Source of the DNA: Anabaena minutissima FACHB-250
Lineage (GTDB): Bacteria; Cyanobacteriota; Cyanobacteriia; Cyanobacteriales; Nostocaceae
Assembly: GCF_014697125.1 (NCBI RefSeq)
Contig: NZ_JACJRG010000001.1
Span: forward strand, 1 to 64,000
Direction: 5' to 3'
DNA: 64,000 nt
Shown here: positions 1 to 9,661 of the stretch, piece after piece
How the letters are laid out: each line of letters starts with the position of its first letter
Position numbering within the stretch: the stretch's first letter is position 1
Program-made: the position numbers and the translations under genes
Notes under the pieces: generated by a model
What the model saw: only the letters and a program-made list of their open reading frames with translations
Database searches by the model: none
What the model was told of the DNA's origin: nothing

Positions 1-109
<109 letters not shown>

Positions 110-282
110 GTTGAGTCTTTCTTTTAGCTCTTTTGGCTGCTCTTTCAACACCTCAGCCTGGTGTCTTTATTTTCTTGACGCAGGTTAGTTGCTTTTTTTA
201 GGCTTTCAAACTATAATTTTTTCAAGGTTCGGTTGCCCCCCGGACTGCGCTTCGTCGCGCTCTTTCCTTCAGGCACTTATCC
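110..282 (-). other. rrn operon leader (pre-16S 5' region)
   Basis: Stretch between the 16S 5' end and the promoter at 283-311, presumably transcribed and removed during 16S maturation. No ORF of note. It contains pyrimidine-rich tracts and a short GC-rich segment around 235-270. boxA-type antitermination and RNase III pairing elements are expected in such a leader, but I did not resolve them by eye. Confidence 0.6.
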
Positions 283-311
283 AATATATCTAACCTCCAC
301 AAGATTGTCAA
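283..311 (-). promoter_or_regulatory. Probable sigma70-type rrn promoter
   Basis: On the minus strand, TTGACA (306-311) and TATATT (283-288) are separated by exactly 17 nt. This is an almost perfect housekeeping promoter pointing into the 16S gene, with a predicted start about 276. Position and orientation fit the only downstream gene, the rRNA operon. Confidence 0.75.
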
Positions 312-427
312 CTCTTTTTTGAAAATAAATCTTGCAGTCTTTTTATTACTCTTCAGAATCCTTATCAGATAAGCATTCCAGGCTACAATTTTTCTGCTAT
401 TTTCTCTAATCTACCTGCGTGAGCCAA

Positions 428-1618
428 TCATCGAGATGATTTTTTGGTTTTTTTGAGTGCAGCATCACGCACTGCTTGATTTAGCAAGTATCCAAAGCCA
501 GCAGATTCTAGACGAGAAATGAAGTCATGGCTAGTTTGGGAGAGTGCCTTGGCAGTGGCTTCGAGATTCCAGTTGTGTTTGGCTAGCTGACTCAGCAGGT
601 AAGCCCGACGAGTTTGTGATTCTGATAGGCGATAAGTTTTGAGATATTCTAGTTCTCCTGATTCCCGGATGATTACTTCGCCCATGTAGTTTTTGTGTTT
701 GGGTTGTAAGTCTGTGATGAATCTTTGCAGTAGAAAAGAACCAGCCGTATAAACTATCTGAGAATTTAACTGGCGTTGTAATAATCCCTCTGCCATAAAG
801 CCTTGGAACGATGCCCAGTCATCTCGTATTTTAGCGATCGCTCCTTTCAAATCTGCCAAACTATTAATCTTGGACTCATCTTCTATCGTTGTGTCCATTG
901 GCCAGGTTGTGTCGTAAAGTAAGCTGTACTGGTAAATCAACTCACCGTAGAAATCTTCTAGAAGGCTGGTATGTAAGGCACGATAGTCTTCTGGAGTGGG
1001 AACTACAAAAGCTGATGCTAATGATTCGGCAACGAAGACTAACACCCCAACTTGTCTTTCGTGAATTTCAAACACGCGCAAAGCTTCTTCTAATCCAGCA
1101 ATGTAACGTCCACTTACGGAAGTTTCGTAGCGCGAACCCAACCCATGAGAGAGGGCATATTTAGAATATTCACTCCAAGCAATTGTCGGACCAGAAAAAA
1201 ATAGCGATAAAAAACCTTCCATTGCTAGGTGCAAAGGCAGAAATCTGAGTTGGTTAGCTGATTCTCGCTTGGCCATACGGTGCATTAACCGCACGCTTGT
1301 ACAACCACATTCTTGACGTTGACCATCAGGCTTGACTATCTGTCCACCACAAGCTGCTACAGGACTACCATCATCAGTCCAGGACATGACTAAGCCGTGG
1401 GGGACATAAGAAAAATATTTCATCCCTGGTTCTGTGACTTTTCCTTCCAGTCCAACGACTGTCATATCCTCTTGATAGGGACGACGTATTAAGCGCAAAT
1501 CATTACGTATGTTCCGCCGGATTAGTGGCACAATACGGATTGCGCCTCTGACTTGTGAAGGTACAATTTCTAGTCCTTTGAGAGATATATCTGTTAATAA
1601 TCTTTTCTTCTGTGCCAT
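428..1618 (-). CDS. TROVE-operon partner protein with C-terminal HTH (396 aa)
   Basis: The start ATG lies 2 nt after the stop of the TROVE-like gene, so the two are almost certainly co-transcribed and functionally linked. The N-terminal third carries a conserved-looking start (LKGLEIVPSQVRGAIR) and a Cys cluster (ACGG...ECGC around residues 89-106) that could bind metal. The last ~60 residues (about 337-377, RAYLLSQLAKHNWNLEATAK and following) resemble a Fis/HTH_8-type helix-turn-helix. I suspect relationship to the ARPP family named in conflict-system surveys, but cannot confirm it without a profile search. No catalytic motif recognised. Most likely a regulatory or nucleic-acid-binding partner of the Ro60-like protein. 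The gene ends just upstream of the rrn promoter. Confidence 0.75.
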   Translation of the reverse strand: MAQKKRLLTDISLKGLEIVPSQVRGAIRIVPLIRRNIRNDLRLIRRPYQEDMTVVGLEGKVTEPGMKYFSYVPHGLVMSWTDDGSPVAACGGQIVKPDGQRQECGCTSVRLMHRMAKRESANQLRFLPLHLAMEGFLSLFFSGPTIAWSEYSKYALSHGLGSRYETSVSGRYIAGLEEALRVFEIHERQVGVLVFVAESLASAFVVPTPEDYRALHTSLLEDFYGELIYQYSLLYDTTWPMDTTIEDESKINSLADLKGAIAKIRDDWASFQGFMAEGLLQRQLNSQIVYTAGSFLLQRFITDLQPKHKNYMGEVIIRESGELEYLKTYRLSESQTRRAYLLSQLAKHNWNLEATAKALSQTSHDFISRLESAGFGYLLNQAVRDAALKKTKKSSR

Positions 1619-1620
1619 GT

Positions 1621-3066
1621 TTAAGCCTTGATGGAATTGTTCAACATTTGTTGCACTCTTGCGGCTAAATAAGCTTCTAGTTCTGATAAAGGTGCAGAAC
1701 CATCAGCAAACCGGGCAAAGCCCAGCATTGTCGGTAAATCTTCTGCATCTCTGAGTCCGACAGTGGGAATGCTGAGGCTGAGGTTATGTAAGGAAAAGTC
1801 TTCAGTATTAAATACAGGGTTGCAGTGAATGATGGAGGTTTGTTGTTGGGGATCTAATTTGGTGCGATAAATTCGTAACACTTCTGCCGCACCGTTGGGT
1901 GGATCGTTTTCGCAACCGTCAGATACAATCACTACTAAGTCTGCGCCGGATGCTAAGGCTGCTAGTAGTGGTGTGGCTAAGTCAGTCTGTCCAAAAGGAC
2001 GGGCTTGGAGTGGATCTGTGGTGGGTACTGTCCAAAAGGTTTGATATTCTCGTGATGCTGCTTTTAATAGGTAGTGTGCAGCAACGGCTACACCCAAGGG
2101 ACGGCGATGCTTTTCACTAGAGCCAGAACTGGAATAGCTACAATCTAAGACGGCTGCAACTTTCCCAAGTTGCATAGGTGCTTTTTTTAACACTAATTGT
2201 GCCGATCGCACCAAAGCTTGGGTGAAAATTTCTTGTTGCTGTTGTCGTGTTTCTAGAGGTAAGGAAAGGATATATAATGCCAGCTTGGTGAGGGGAATAC
2301 GACCCAAATCTACATCTATATATATGTTGGTTTTTTCAATACGTTCTGCCGCACCTTGGAAACGTAACTTTTCACCCAAAGTCATTTGCTGTTGAATTCG
2401 GGATAAAAAAACGTCACGGGGAATTTTATGTTTTGTGGCTAAGCCTTCGGCGACTGTAAAAGGCAGTTGATACACTGCTTCGGCACTGTAATGTGCTTGG
2501 CGAAAGTTTTCAAATAGCTCAGTAGCATAAACTTTTTTCTGCCAGTTGCGAAACAGGAAATTACTTAATTCACCTTGTAATTTCAGGTGTGCGTGAGTAA
2601 CGATCGCTCGTACTTTAGCACGATACTTCACAGCATCGAAATTTAGATCACGCCGCATACTTAAATAATCCCGTGCGATCGCTCTACTACGACGATTGTT
2701 AATTTTTCTTTGGCGTAGTTGTTGCAATACCCCCCAAGCTCTCTGCGGTGGTAGAGTGTTGAGTGCATGGGCGATGAGTGCGCCTTCTTCTTCTCGATGC
2801 TCTGGATGTGTATATTTTCCTGTGGCTAGTAGTTTCAGGATGATTTGGGCTTGATTGAAATGGTTGATACCTGCTGCTAAGGAACGGACGTACAGTAGGC
2901 GGTAATTACCTAGAATATAATCGTGTAAAAAATCAATTGATAGTCTTTGTCCGTAAGCATCATCATAAAATTCACGCTGTCCTGTGCAAGCAAGACAAGC
3001 ATTGATAAACATTACCAAATCTTCCTGTGCTACCTGATCGGCACGGTTGGTATTATGAGTATTCAT
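1621..3066 (-). CDS. TROVE/Ro60-like protein with C-terminal vWA domain (481 aa)
   Basis: C-terminal von Willebrand A domain with an intact MIDAS: DCSYS at ~308-312, Thr in GQTD ~361 and Asp in SDGCEN ~383. The N-terminal ~300 residues are alpha-helical with a segment (LPFTVAEGLATKHKIPRD, then MTLGEKLRFQGAAER) reminiscent of the TROVE/Ro60 HEAT-like ring. Ro60 homologues (bacterial Rsr) bind Y RNAs and act in RNA quality control and stress. The frame stays open to 3132, but ATG 3066 (MNTHNTNRADQ) is preferred because the extension would run through a structured RNA repeat. Operon with the HTH-containing gene downstream. TROVE assignment is by pattern, vWA is certain. The alternative is a vWA protein of another MoxR/ternary type. 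Confidence 0.7.
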   Translation of the reverse strand: MNTHNTNRADQVAQEDLVMFINACLACTGQREFYDDAYGQRLSIDFLHDYILGNYRLLYVRSLAAGINHFNQAQIILKLLATGKYTHPEHREEEGALIAHALNTLPPQRAWGVLQQLRQRKINNRRSRAIARDYLSMRRDLNFDAVKYRAKVRAIVTHAHLKLQGELSNFLFRNWQKKVYATELFENFRQAHYSAEAVYQLPFTVAEGLATKHKIPRDVFLSRIQQQMTLGEKLRFQGAAERIEKTNIYIDVDLGRIPLTKLALYILSLPLETRQQQQEIFTQALVRSAQLVLKKAPMQLGKVAAVLDCSYSSSGSSEKHRRPLGVAVAAHYLLKAASREYQTFWTVPTTDPLQARPFGQTDLATPLLAALASGADLVVIVSDGCENDPPNGAAEVLRIYRTKLDPQQQTSIIHCNPVFNTEDFSLHNLSLSIPTVGLRDAEDLPTMLGFARFADGSAPLSELEAYLAARVQQMLNNSIKA

Positions 3067-3093
3067 AAGAGTAATAGTGTTAAAACATGAGGA

Positions 3094-3178
3094 TGCTGTT
3101 TGGGGAGAAAACGGCATAACTAGGCTGGACAACTTAACAGGTTGGAACGGAAGTTATACCAAAGTCCCGCAAATAGCA
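3094..3178. ncRNA. Structured RNA copy A, candidate Y RNA (85 nt)
   Basis: Ends pair as a lower stem (3094-3102 with 3170-3178, one G-T), then GGGA/TCCC (3103-3106 with 3165-3168) separated by a one-base bulge. A 9-bp inner stem follows (3113-3121 with 3152-3160), then a 4-bp hairpin with a 7-nt loop (3130-3144). Length and layout (base-paired ends, bulge, internal loop, second stem, apical module) match Y RNAs, which bind Ro60. It sits immediately upstream of the TROVE-like gene. Strand unresolved: minus is co-oriented with the gene and gives a single bulged C on the 5' strand, as in known Y RNAs. Confidence 0.55.
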
Positions 3179-3212
3179 AGACTGAAAATTGTGTCAATAT
3201 TTTTGAAGGGAG

Positions 3213-3297
3213 TGCTGTTCGGGGAAAGGCGGCACAACTGGCTAGGACAGTTTTCAAGACTGGGTTCGGAAGTTGTACCATAGTCCCGCGAACAGCA
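3213..3297. ncRNA. Structured RNA copy B, candidate Y RNA (85 nt)
   Basis: Second copy, 119 nt from copy A and the same length. Lower stem 3213-3221/3289-3297 is perfect (TGCTGTTCG/CGAACAGCA). GGGA/TCCC is 3222-3225/3284-3287, inner stem 3231-3239/3271-3279, apical hairpin 3248-3251/3259-3262 with a 7-nt loop. Compared with copy A, several pairs change on both sides (C-G to T-A in the lower stem, C-G to T-A in the inner stem, two pairs in the apical hairpin). This is the signature of a conserved RNA fold. A minus-strand -10-like TATAAG (3301-3306) with TTACAA 18 nt upstream lies at its edge. Confidence 0.6.
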
Positions 3298-3300
3298 AGA

Positions 3301-3337
3301 CTTATACAAGAGGGTGACTAAGGCTTGTAAGTTTTTT
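3301..3337 (+). terminator. Possible intrinsic terminator, plus strand
   Basis: CTTATACAAG (3301-3310) can pair with CTTGTAAG (3324-3331) with one bulged T, followed by six T (3332-3337). It would end a plus-strand transcript running through the two RNA copies. It conflicts with the minus-strand promoter-like signal in the same bases, so the direction of transcription is open. Confidence 0.4.
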
Positions 3338-3388
3338 AACGCAGAGTAACACTAAGTGAAGGCAGAGGGGCGCAGAGTGTTTCCTAAG

Positions 3389-3769
3389 TTAATTCACTAA
3401 GGCTGTAGTTGGTTGTTGCTGGGTTTTGAAGAGGTGTTGGAGGAGTAATTCAGTGGATTGGCTCAAGGTTGTCACAAAAATTCCTGTTTCGCTGTCTATA
3501 TCGGATGTTAGCCAAGTGCCTTTTAGAATAACTTCGGCTGAGGAAGTGTCACAAGGGCAAATTTCTAAGGGATGTTCTTGAGATAGCTGTTCTAAGTCAG
3601 GTATGAGAGATGATTCAGTTGCAATCACAAATGCCGCAGTGCTGGGTTCGATATGAATTTTTATAGCTAAACGCAGAGCTAAGATGACTCTTGTGCTTAC
3701 CCAATCTGACAAAGATTCGTTGAGATGTTCTAGGTGAAAGCTATTTTCTGTGTAAGTTAGTTTTAACAT
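3389..3769 (-). CDS. Hypothetical protein, TROVE-locus upstream gene (126 aa)
   Basis: Small soluble protein in the same orientation as the TROVE-like operon, with the two RNA repeats between them. No signal peptide, membrane segment or motif that I recognise. Composition is mixed alpha/beta (ALRLAIKIHIEPSTAAFVIA), with Cys-x-Cys (CPCDT) near residue 91. The conserved arrangement suggests an accessory protein for the RNA/Ro60 system, but this is inferred only from position. A plus-strand dispersed repeat fragment (cgcagaggggcgcag type, ~3339-3380) lies just downstream. Confidence 0.65.
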   Translation of the reverse strand: MLKLTYTENSFHLEHLNESLSDWVSTRVILALRLAIKIHIEPSTAAFVIATESSLIPDLEQLSQEHPLEICPCDTSSAEVILKGTWLTSDIDSETGIFVTTLSQSTELLLQHLFKTQQQPTTALVN

Positions 3770-3995
3770 AATCGTTTTGAGTAATATTTTTTCGTTTGTT
3801 GGTTTATAGATTGAGGTTTTTATTTATATGCTTGAGTTGCCTTGTCTATAAATTCAGGATATGCGGAAGAGTTTCCCCTAAGCGAATCAAGATGCTTATT
3901 GTCTCAAACGCTTGTAAAATCTGGCTGTGCAAGCTGGGGGAAGTTGCTAAACTTAGGGGATTCCCCGAACTTTGTTAATTTCGGCGACAATAACA

Positions 3996-6917
3996 ATGGC
4001 AAGAGCGAGTTATGGCCCAGAAGCAAAAAGGCGATCGCGGCATTTATTAGAGTTGCTGTTGGCTTATGCTAATGATGCAATAGACTGCGATGATGCAGCT
4101 TTAGATGCTTTGCGTCCTCAGATTCAAACTCGTTGGCAAAGTGAATATCGGTTAGTTGTCAGAACGAAAGTTAGATTTATCCAGTCGCTAACAAGTTTGA
4201 TTTCTGGTGATATTGAATTAAACGCCGAACAAATTAAGGAATCCTTGAAGCGGTTTGCTGATTTTTTGGAGATTTTAGAAGATAACCGTCCATCTCGTAG
4301 CGGTTCGGAAATTTGGCACTTTACTCTCAATTTGTGGCATAAACGCCAAGATATAGCAGCCAACTTGCAACAATTTGATCGGGAATGGGAATGTCGTCGT
4401 CCAGAAAAGTCTCAGCAAGTCGCAGCAAGACAAGAGATATCTATTGAAAACACTTCTTCTGTATTACTCCTGGATTGGCAACAAATTTGTCGTGGTGATT
4501 TAGAAGTCAACAATATTAAACGACTCACAACCAATCCTTTAACTATCGCCGATGGTTTGAGTTTTGAATTAGAGCAAGTTTATGTGTCTTTGGGATTGGT
4601 GGAACAAAAAAAGCGATCGCGTTATTGTGATGATGTGACTCCACAAGAAGGTTCTCGGTTATACGAGCCAGAAGATACAGAAGTTACTCAAACTTTTGAC
4701 CATAATGAATTTCTGCAACAGATTATACAACTAAGACACAGTCAACGGATTGCCATTATTGGTGAACCTGGTGCAGGAAAAACTACTTTACTTCAGAAAA
4801 TTGCTACTTGGGTATTAGAAAATACTAGTGATTTACCAATCTGGATTTCTTTAGCGGACTTACAGGGTAAGAGTTTAGAACAGTATTTAATTCAAAATTG
4901 GCTACCTTCAGCTACTCGCAAGCTACGTGTTTCCGCAGAGATAGAGGAGGAATTCTGCCAACAGTTTAATCAGGGACGGGTATGGTTATTACTAGATGCT
5001 GTAGATGAAATGGCGATCGCATCTACTCTGGCTTTAGCAAGAATCGCCAGTTATCTTAAAGGTTGGGTAGCAGATGCTACGGTGATTTTGACTTGTCGGC
5101 GCAATGTTTGGGATGCGGGGAAGAATGTTTTAGAAAATTTCGATACCTATTGCAACTTGCATTTTACCTACGGTGATAGTCAAACACCAGATCGAGTAGG
5201 ACAATTTATTCAACGATGGTTTCGTGCAGATTCAACTATAGGTGAAAAACTGCGCTTTGAGTTAGATCAACCCGAACGGCGACGAATTAGAGATGCTGTG
5301 AAAAATCCTTTACGGTTGGCGTTATTATGCCGCATTTGGGGATTGGGACAAGGAAGCTTGCCTACTACTAAAGCCATGCTATATGAGCAATTTGTTGAGG
5401 CAATTTATGAGTGGAAGCAAGACCGTTTTCCTACAAATTTAGCTGAGAGACAGCAATTAAATAAAGCATTAGGAGAATTAGCATTATTAGCTATTACTCA
5501 AGAGAAAACTAAATTTCGCCTGAAACATAGCTTTTTATGTCAAGTTTTGGGTAATCCTGATGATGGTTTGTTTCAATTAGCTTTGCAATTAGGTTGGCTA
5601 AATCAAGTTGGGATTTCAGAAAATGTAAGCGAAAGAGTTTATGCTTTTTATCATCCAACTTTTCAAGAATATTTTGCTGCTCAAGCTACTACAAATTGGC
5701 GGTTCTTCTTAAATTTTCAGATGGAGCTTAGTGAAAATTGTTCACTACATATAGAAAATAATTACCATATTTTTGAACCACAATGGCGGGAAGTAATTTT
5801 ACTATGGCTTGGTAGAAACGATATACTGCAAGCAGATAAAACAGCATTTATTCAAGCTTTAATTAACTTTGAGGATAAATGTGGGGGATTTTATGGTTAT
5901 CAAGCCTACTTTTTAGCGGCACAATGTCTAGCAGAGTTTGGCAATTATCAAAATGCTGATGACATTATTCAGCAATTAATTAGGTGGCGTTTTGGCTATT
6001 TTCATTTGCAAAAACAAAAGTGGTGGAGATATCCGCCGCCTATTGTGGAAGGTGCGCGGGTAGCGTTACTCAAAACTGATCGTGTAAAAGCGATCGCAGC
6101 CCTAGAACAATTTATTCAATCATGCGAAAATGAGTTTGATAGTTGGAATGCGGCTTACAGTCTGGGTAGAACTTTTGACCCTAGAAATCAAATTGCGATC
6201 GCTACACTAGAGAACTTAGTTAAAACAGTCCGTCATGAATCTATCCGTTGGCAAGCAGCCTATAGTTTGGGTAGAGTTGACCCCACTAACTCTATCGCGA
6301 TCGCGGCGTTAGTACAAGTGATACAATGTACTAAGAATGAAGCTACACGCCGCAAAGCTGCTTATTCATTGGGAAAACTAGATGCTAAGAATGCGATCGC
6401 GATTTCGACATTAGAAACAATAGCTACATCAGCTATAGATACATCACAACAACGACAAGCTGTAGAAAATTTAATTGTCTTGCGTTGCGGTGAAATTACA
6501 ACTAAACAAGAAAATAAAAAGCTACTAAAATATAACCCTATATTTTCTTCTAATGCTGGAAAAATTCTGGCATTAGTTAGAGGTATATCATCCTCTGATG
6601 ATGAAAATATTAAAAGACGCAGGGCTTACAAGTTAGCGGAATTTGATCCAGGTAATGAAATAGCATTGACAACTTTATTAGCCCTCCTCAAGACAACTAA
6701 AAACAAATCTTTACGTAAACGGGCAACAGATAATATCAAAGAAACTATTCTGCATGAACAGTTACCAAAAGTTATTGTGTCTTTAAAGGAATATTTTGCT
6801 GATGCTGTACAAGAACAAAATTTACAACTATATTGTGATGCCTACAAACTGATGTGGTACTGTGCAGAAAATATGAGTTATCAAGAGTTTAATCAAACTT
6901 GGTGTACGAGTTTTTAG
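3996..6917 (+). CDS. NACHT NTPase with C-terminal HEAT-like repeats (973 aa)
   Basis: STAND-class P-loop ATPase. Walker A GEPGAGKTT begins at ~residue 256, Walker B VWLLLDAVDE at ~328, and the NACHT-type HPTFQEYFAA block at ~552. A ~250-residue helical N-terminal region (MARASYGPEAKRRSRHLL...) precedes the NACHT and has no obvious catalytic motif. About 700-810 and again ~870-915 hold HEAT-like repeats of ~33 residues (AAYSLGRxDPxNxIAIAxL). Such proteins typically sense something through the repeats and signal through the N-terminus in bacterial immunity or programmed death. ATG 3996 is preferred over the TTG at 3972. Divergent from the TROVE cluster. Its transducer domain is unidentified. 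Confidence 0.88.
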   Translation: MARASYGPEAKRRSRHLLELLLAYANDAIDCDDAALDALRPQIQTRWQSEYRLVVRTKVRFIQSLTSLISGDIELNAEQIKESLKRFADFLEILEDNRPSRSGSEIWHFTLNLWHKRQDIAANLQQFDREWECRRPEKSQQVAARQEISIENTSSVLLLDWQQICRGDLEVNNIKRLTTNPLTIADGLSFELEQVYVSLGLVEQKKRSRYCDDVTPQEGSRLYEPEDTEVTQTFDHNEFLQQIIQLRHSQRIAIIGEPGAGKTTLLQKIATWVLENTSDLPIWISLADLQGKSLEQYLIQNWLPSATRKLRVSAEIEEEFCQQFNQGRVWLLLDAVDEMAIASTLALARIASYLKGWVADATVILTCRRNVWDAGKNVLENFDTYCNLHFTYGDSQTPDRVGQFIQRWFRADSTIGEKLRFELDQPERRRIRDAVKNPLRLALLCRIWGLGQGSLPTTKAMLYEQFVEAIYEWKQDRFPTNLAERQQLNKALGELALLAITQEKTKFRLKHSFLCQVLGNPDDGLFQLALQLGWLNQVGISENVSERVYAFYHPTFQEYFAAQATTNWRFFLNFQMELSENCSLHIENNYHIFEPQWREVILLWLGRNDILQADKTAFIQALINFEDKCGGFYGYQAYFLAAQCLAEFGNYQNADDIIQQLIRWRFGYFHLQKQKWWRYPPPIVEGARVALLKTDRVKAIAALEQFIQSCENEFDSWNAAYSLGRTFDPRNQIAIATLENLVKTVRHESIRWQAAYSLGRVDPTNSIAIAALVQVIQCTKNEATRRKAAYSLGKLDAKNAIAISTLETIATSAIDTSQQRQAVENLIVLRCGEITTKQENKKLLKYNPIFSSNAGKILALVRGISSSDDENIKRRRAYKLAEFDPGNEIALTTLLALLKTTKNKSLRKRATDNIKETILHEQLPKVIVSLKEYFADAVQEQNLQLYCDAYKLMWYCAENMSYQEFNQTWCTSF

Positions 6918-7616
6918 TTCAACTCATAGCATTTTTAAAATGCAAATACATTTGATTGTTCAACACACAAGAGCGCATTCGCATTGGTCTTCGCCCAGCG
7001 TCTTGTAGAAAAGTGTTTCAGAGAGATTTGAACAGCAATATTACTTGTTATTTTGCAAAAAGCTAGGTGTTGGAAGTTTCAGGGTATGGGCGTGTAAGTT
7101 TTCAAACCCCTTATACCGATTCGCCTGATATAGCTGACGAGATGTGTCAACTAGCCTTTGTCTACGACACGCTCCGCGTACTCTTCGGGGGGAATCCTAC
7201 GGATATGCAACGCTACCGCAGTGAACGGAGAGAAAACCTAACGTCTCACCATGGAAGCGTTACCTCTTCTCATAGCAAGGCGTTTCGTTGTGTAAGTCCT
7301 CATAGATTTTAAATCTTTAAATAAGATTGTGGTTAATGACGGGATCACTCAGCAAATTTTGCTATGCTGGACTCTGTAATCTCGTTTTTTTCCGCTTATC
7401 ACAACACAATACCATTTAGATTCAACAAGCTAAAATTGCGACACAGTAAATTCACCCGTAGTATAGTTTTGTTTTGCCACCGAAAGTTAATAATTTACTT
7501 GAGGTTATTAAACGATCGCGCTCAAAAATTGATATTTTTTATGTAGAGGGTCAACAAGCTGTGTAAGCAATTGTCTAGCTGCGTTGGACTCACTCACGCT
7601 CATTTTCATTTTTTCT
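6918..7616. other. Gene-poor spacer with dispersed repeat fragments
   Basis: About 700 bp without a credible gene. Contains a weak palindrome just after the NACHT stop (GCATTTTTAAAATGC, ~6929-6943) and a fragment (GTCTACGACACGCT, ~7159-7172) that also occurs inside the nested palindrome at 39563-39688. Short ORFs here lack codon bias, start signals or recognisable sequence. Confidence 0.5.
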
Positions 7617-8069
7617 ATGAGTCATCATCTACCCGACACCAAGACACCTGCTCCGTGTATTGTTAACACGGGCATCATTGTGAACAAACTCGACATGAAA
7701 CGACTATTGGCTGATTTAGGTCGAGTCCACTACATCTACACCCAAGAAGATAAGCTACTGAGCGAGAGTGAAGGGGATGTGATGGAAGTATTTGCTAACC
7801 CGCAAAGGTCTACCTTAGTTGCTAACAATGCGCTTTACTTGAATGTTGATAGTTTTGATTATTTAGAACTCAAGCAGTCTCCGCAACAAGAAACCTACTT
7901 TGATTTAATGCAAGAAGGCATCTGTTTGCGACTGATTCCCTTATCAACCCCTATGCAAGAACGTAAAGAAAGGCGATGGAATGTCAGTGCTATCGAGGCG
8001 ATGATGGATGAAGTGCTGGCAGCTAGATGGGATGCAGAAATTGATGATGACTGTTGTGATTCGTTTTAA
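7617..8069 (+). CDS. Conserved-looking hypothetical protein (150 aa)
   Basis: Soluble acidic protein starting at ATG 7617 (MSHHLPDTK); the open frame upstream from TTG 7584 is less likely. No transmembrane helix or known motif seen. The C-terminus is acidic with a Cys pair (DDDCCDSF). It precedes tgt on the same strand with a 166-nt gap. Coding character is good (HIP1-like codon use, strong frame), so I regard it as a real gene without an assigned function. Confidence 0.7.
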   Translation: MSHHLPDTKTPAPCIVNTGIIVNKLDMKRLLADLGRVHYIYTQEDKLLSESEGDVMEVFANPQRSTLVANNALYLNVDSFDYLELKQSPQQETYFDLMQEGICLRLIPLSTPMQERKERRWNVSAIEAMMDEVLAARWDAEIDDDCCDSF

Positions 8070-8217
8070 ATAATAATCTAAATACAATATACTCAAAAAG
8101 TTACAAATTGGTAATAGATACACGGTAGCAGATGAAGTAACATCAATTGCTGTTTGTCTATTACCAATTATTGTGAGAATTTAGCTTAAGTTCTAATTAA
8201 GTTTGTCCATATAGTGA

Positions 8218-9378
<1,161 letters not shown>

Positions 9379-9501
9379 GAATTTTAGATGTCACATGGAA
9401 ATCCAATCCAAAATGGAATTGCCCAATTCCCAATGCCCAAACCGTGTTAAGATACATCTCAATTATGAAAGCTGTGTTGGATTAGGTGGATTTAAACAAA
9501 C

Positions 9502-9639
9502 ATGGAAGCAGCACTGTTATTAGCAAAATTGCCTGAAGCTTACCAAATTTTTGATCCTTTGGTAGACGTTCTCCCCATTATTCCCGTTTTCTTTTTATTG
9601 CTTGCTTTCGTATGGCAAGCAGCAGTGGGATTTAGGTAA
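9502..9639 (+). CDS. psbK: Photosystem II reaction centre protein K (PsbK, 45 aa)
   Basis: Encodes a 45-residue one-helix membrane protein. A short N-terminal presequence ([14 protein letters not shown]) is followed by the typical PsbK core [20 protein letters not shown] and [11 protein letters not shown]. PsbK binds at the PSII periphery near CP43 and stabilises the complex. Gene too short for routine ORF cut-offs. A strong intrinsic terminator follows at 9662-9691. Confidence 0.96.
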   Translation: MEAALLLAKLPEAYQIFDPLVDVLPIIPVFFLLLAFVWQAAVGFR

Positions 9640-9661
9640 GTTAAGAAATAATCAATTGATG

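Noticed and set aside
3067..3132. N-terminal extension of the TROVE-like protein
   Set aside because: The extended frame runs across RNA copy A and has no better start signal; ATG 3066 fits.
3094..3297. Integron attC sites
   Set aside because: GCACAAC/GTTGTAC arms loosely resemble attC core sites, but the outer paired ends, lack of an integrase and location beside a TROVE gene argue against it.
7067..7546. Short ORFs after the NACHT gene
   Set aside because: They run through dispersed repeat sequence with poor codon use and no homology signal.
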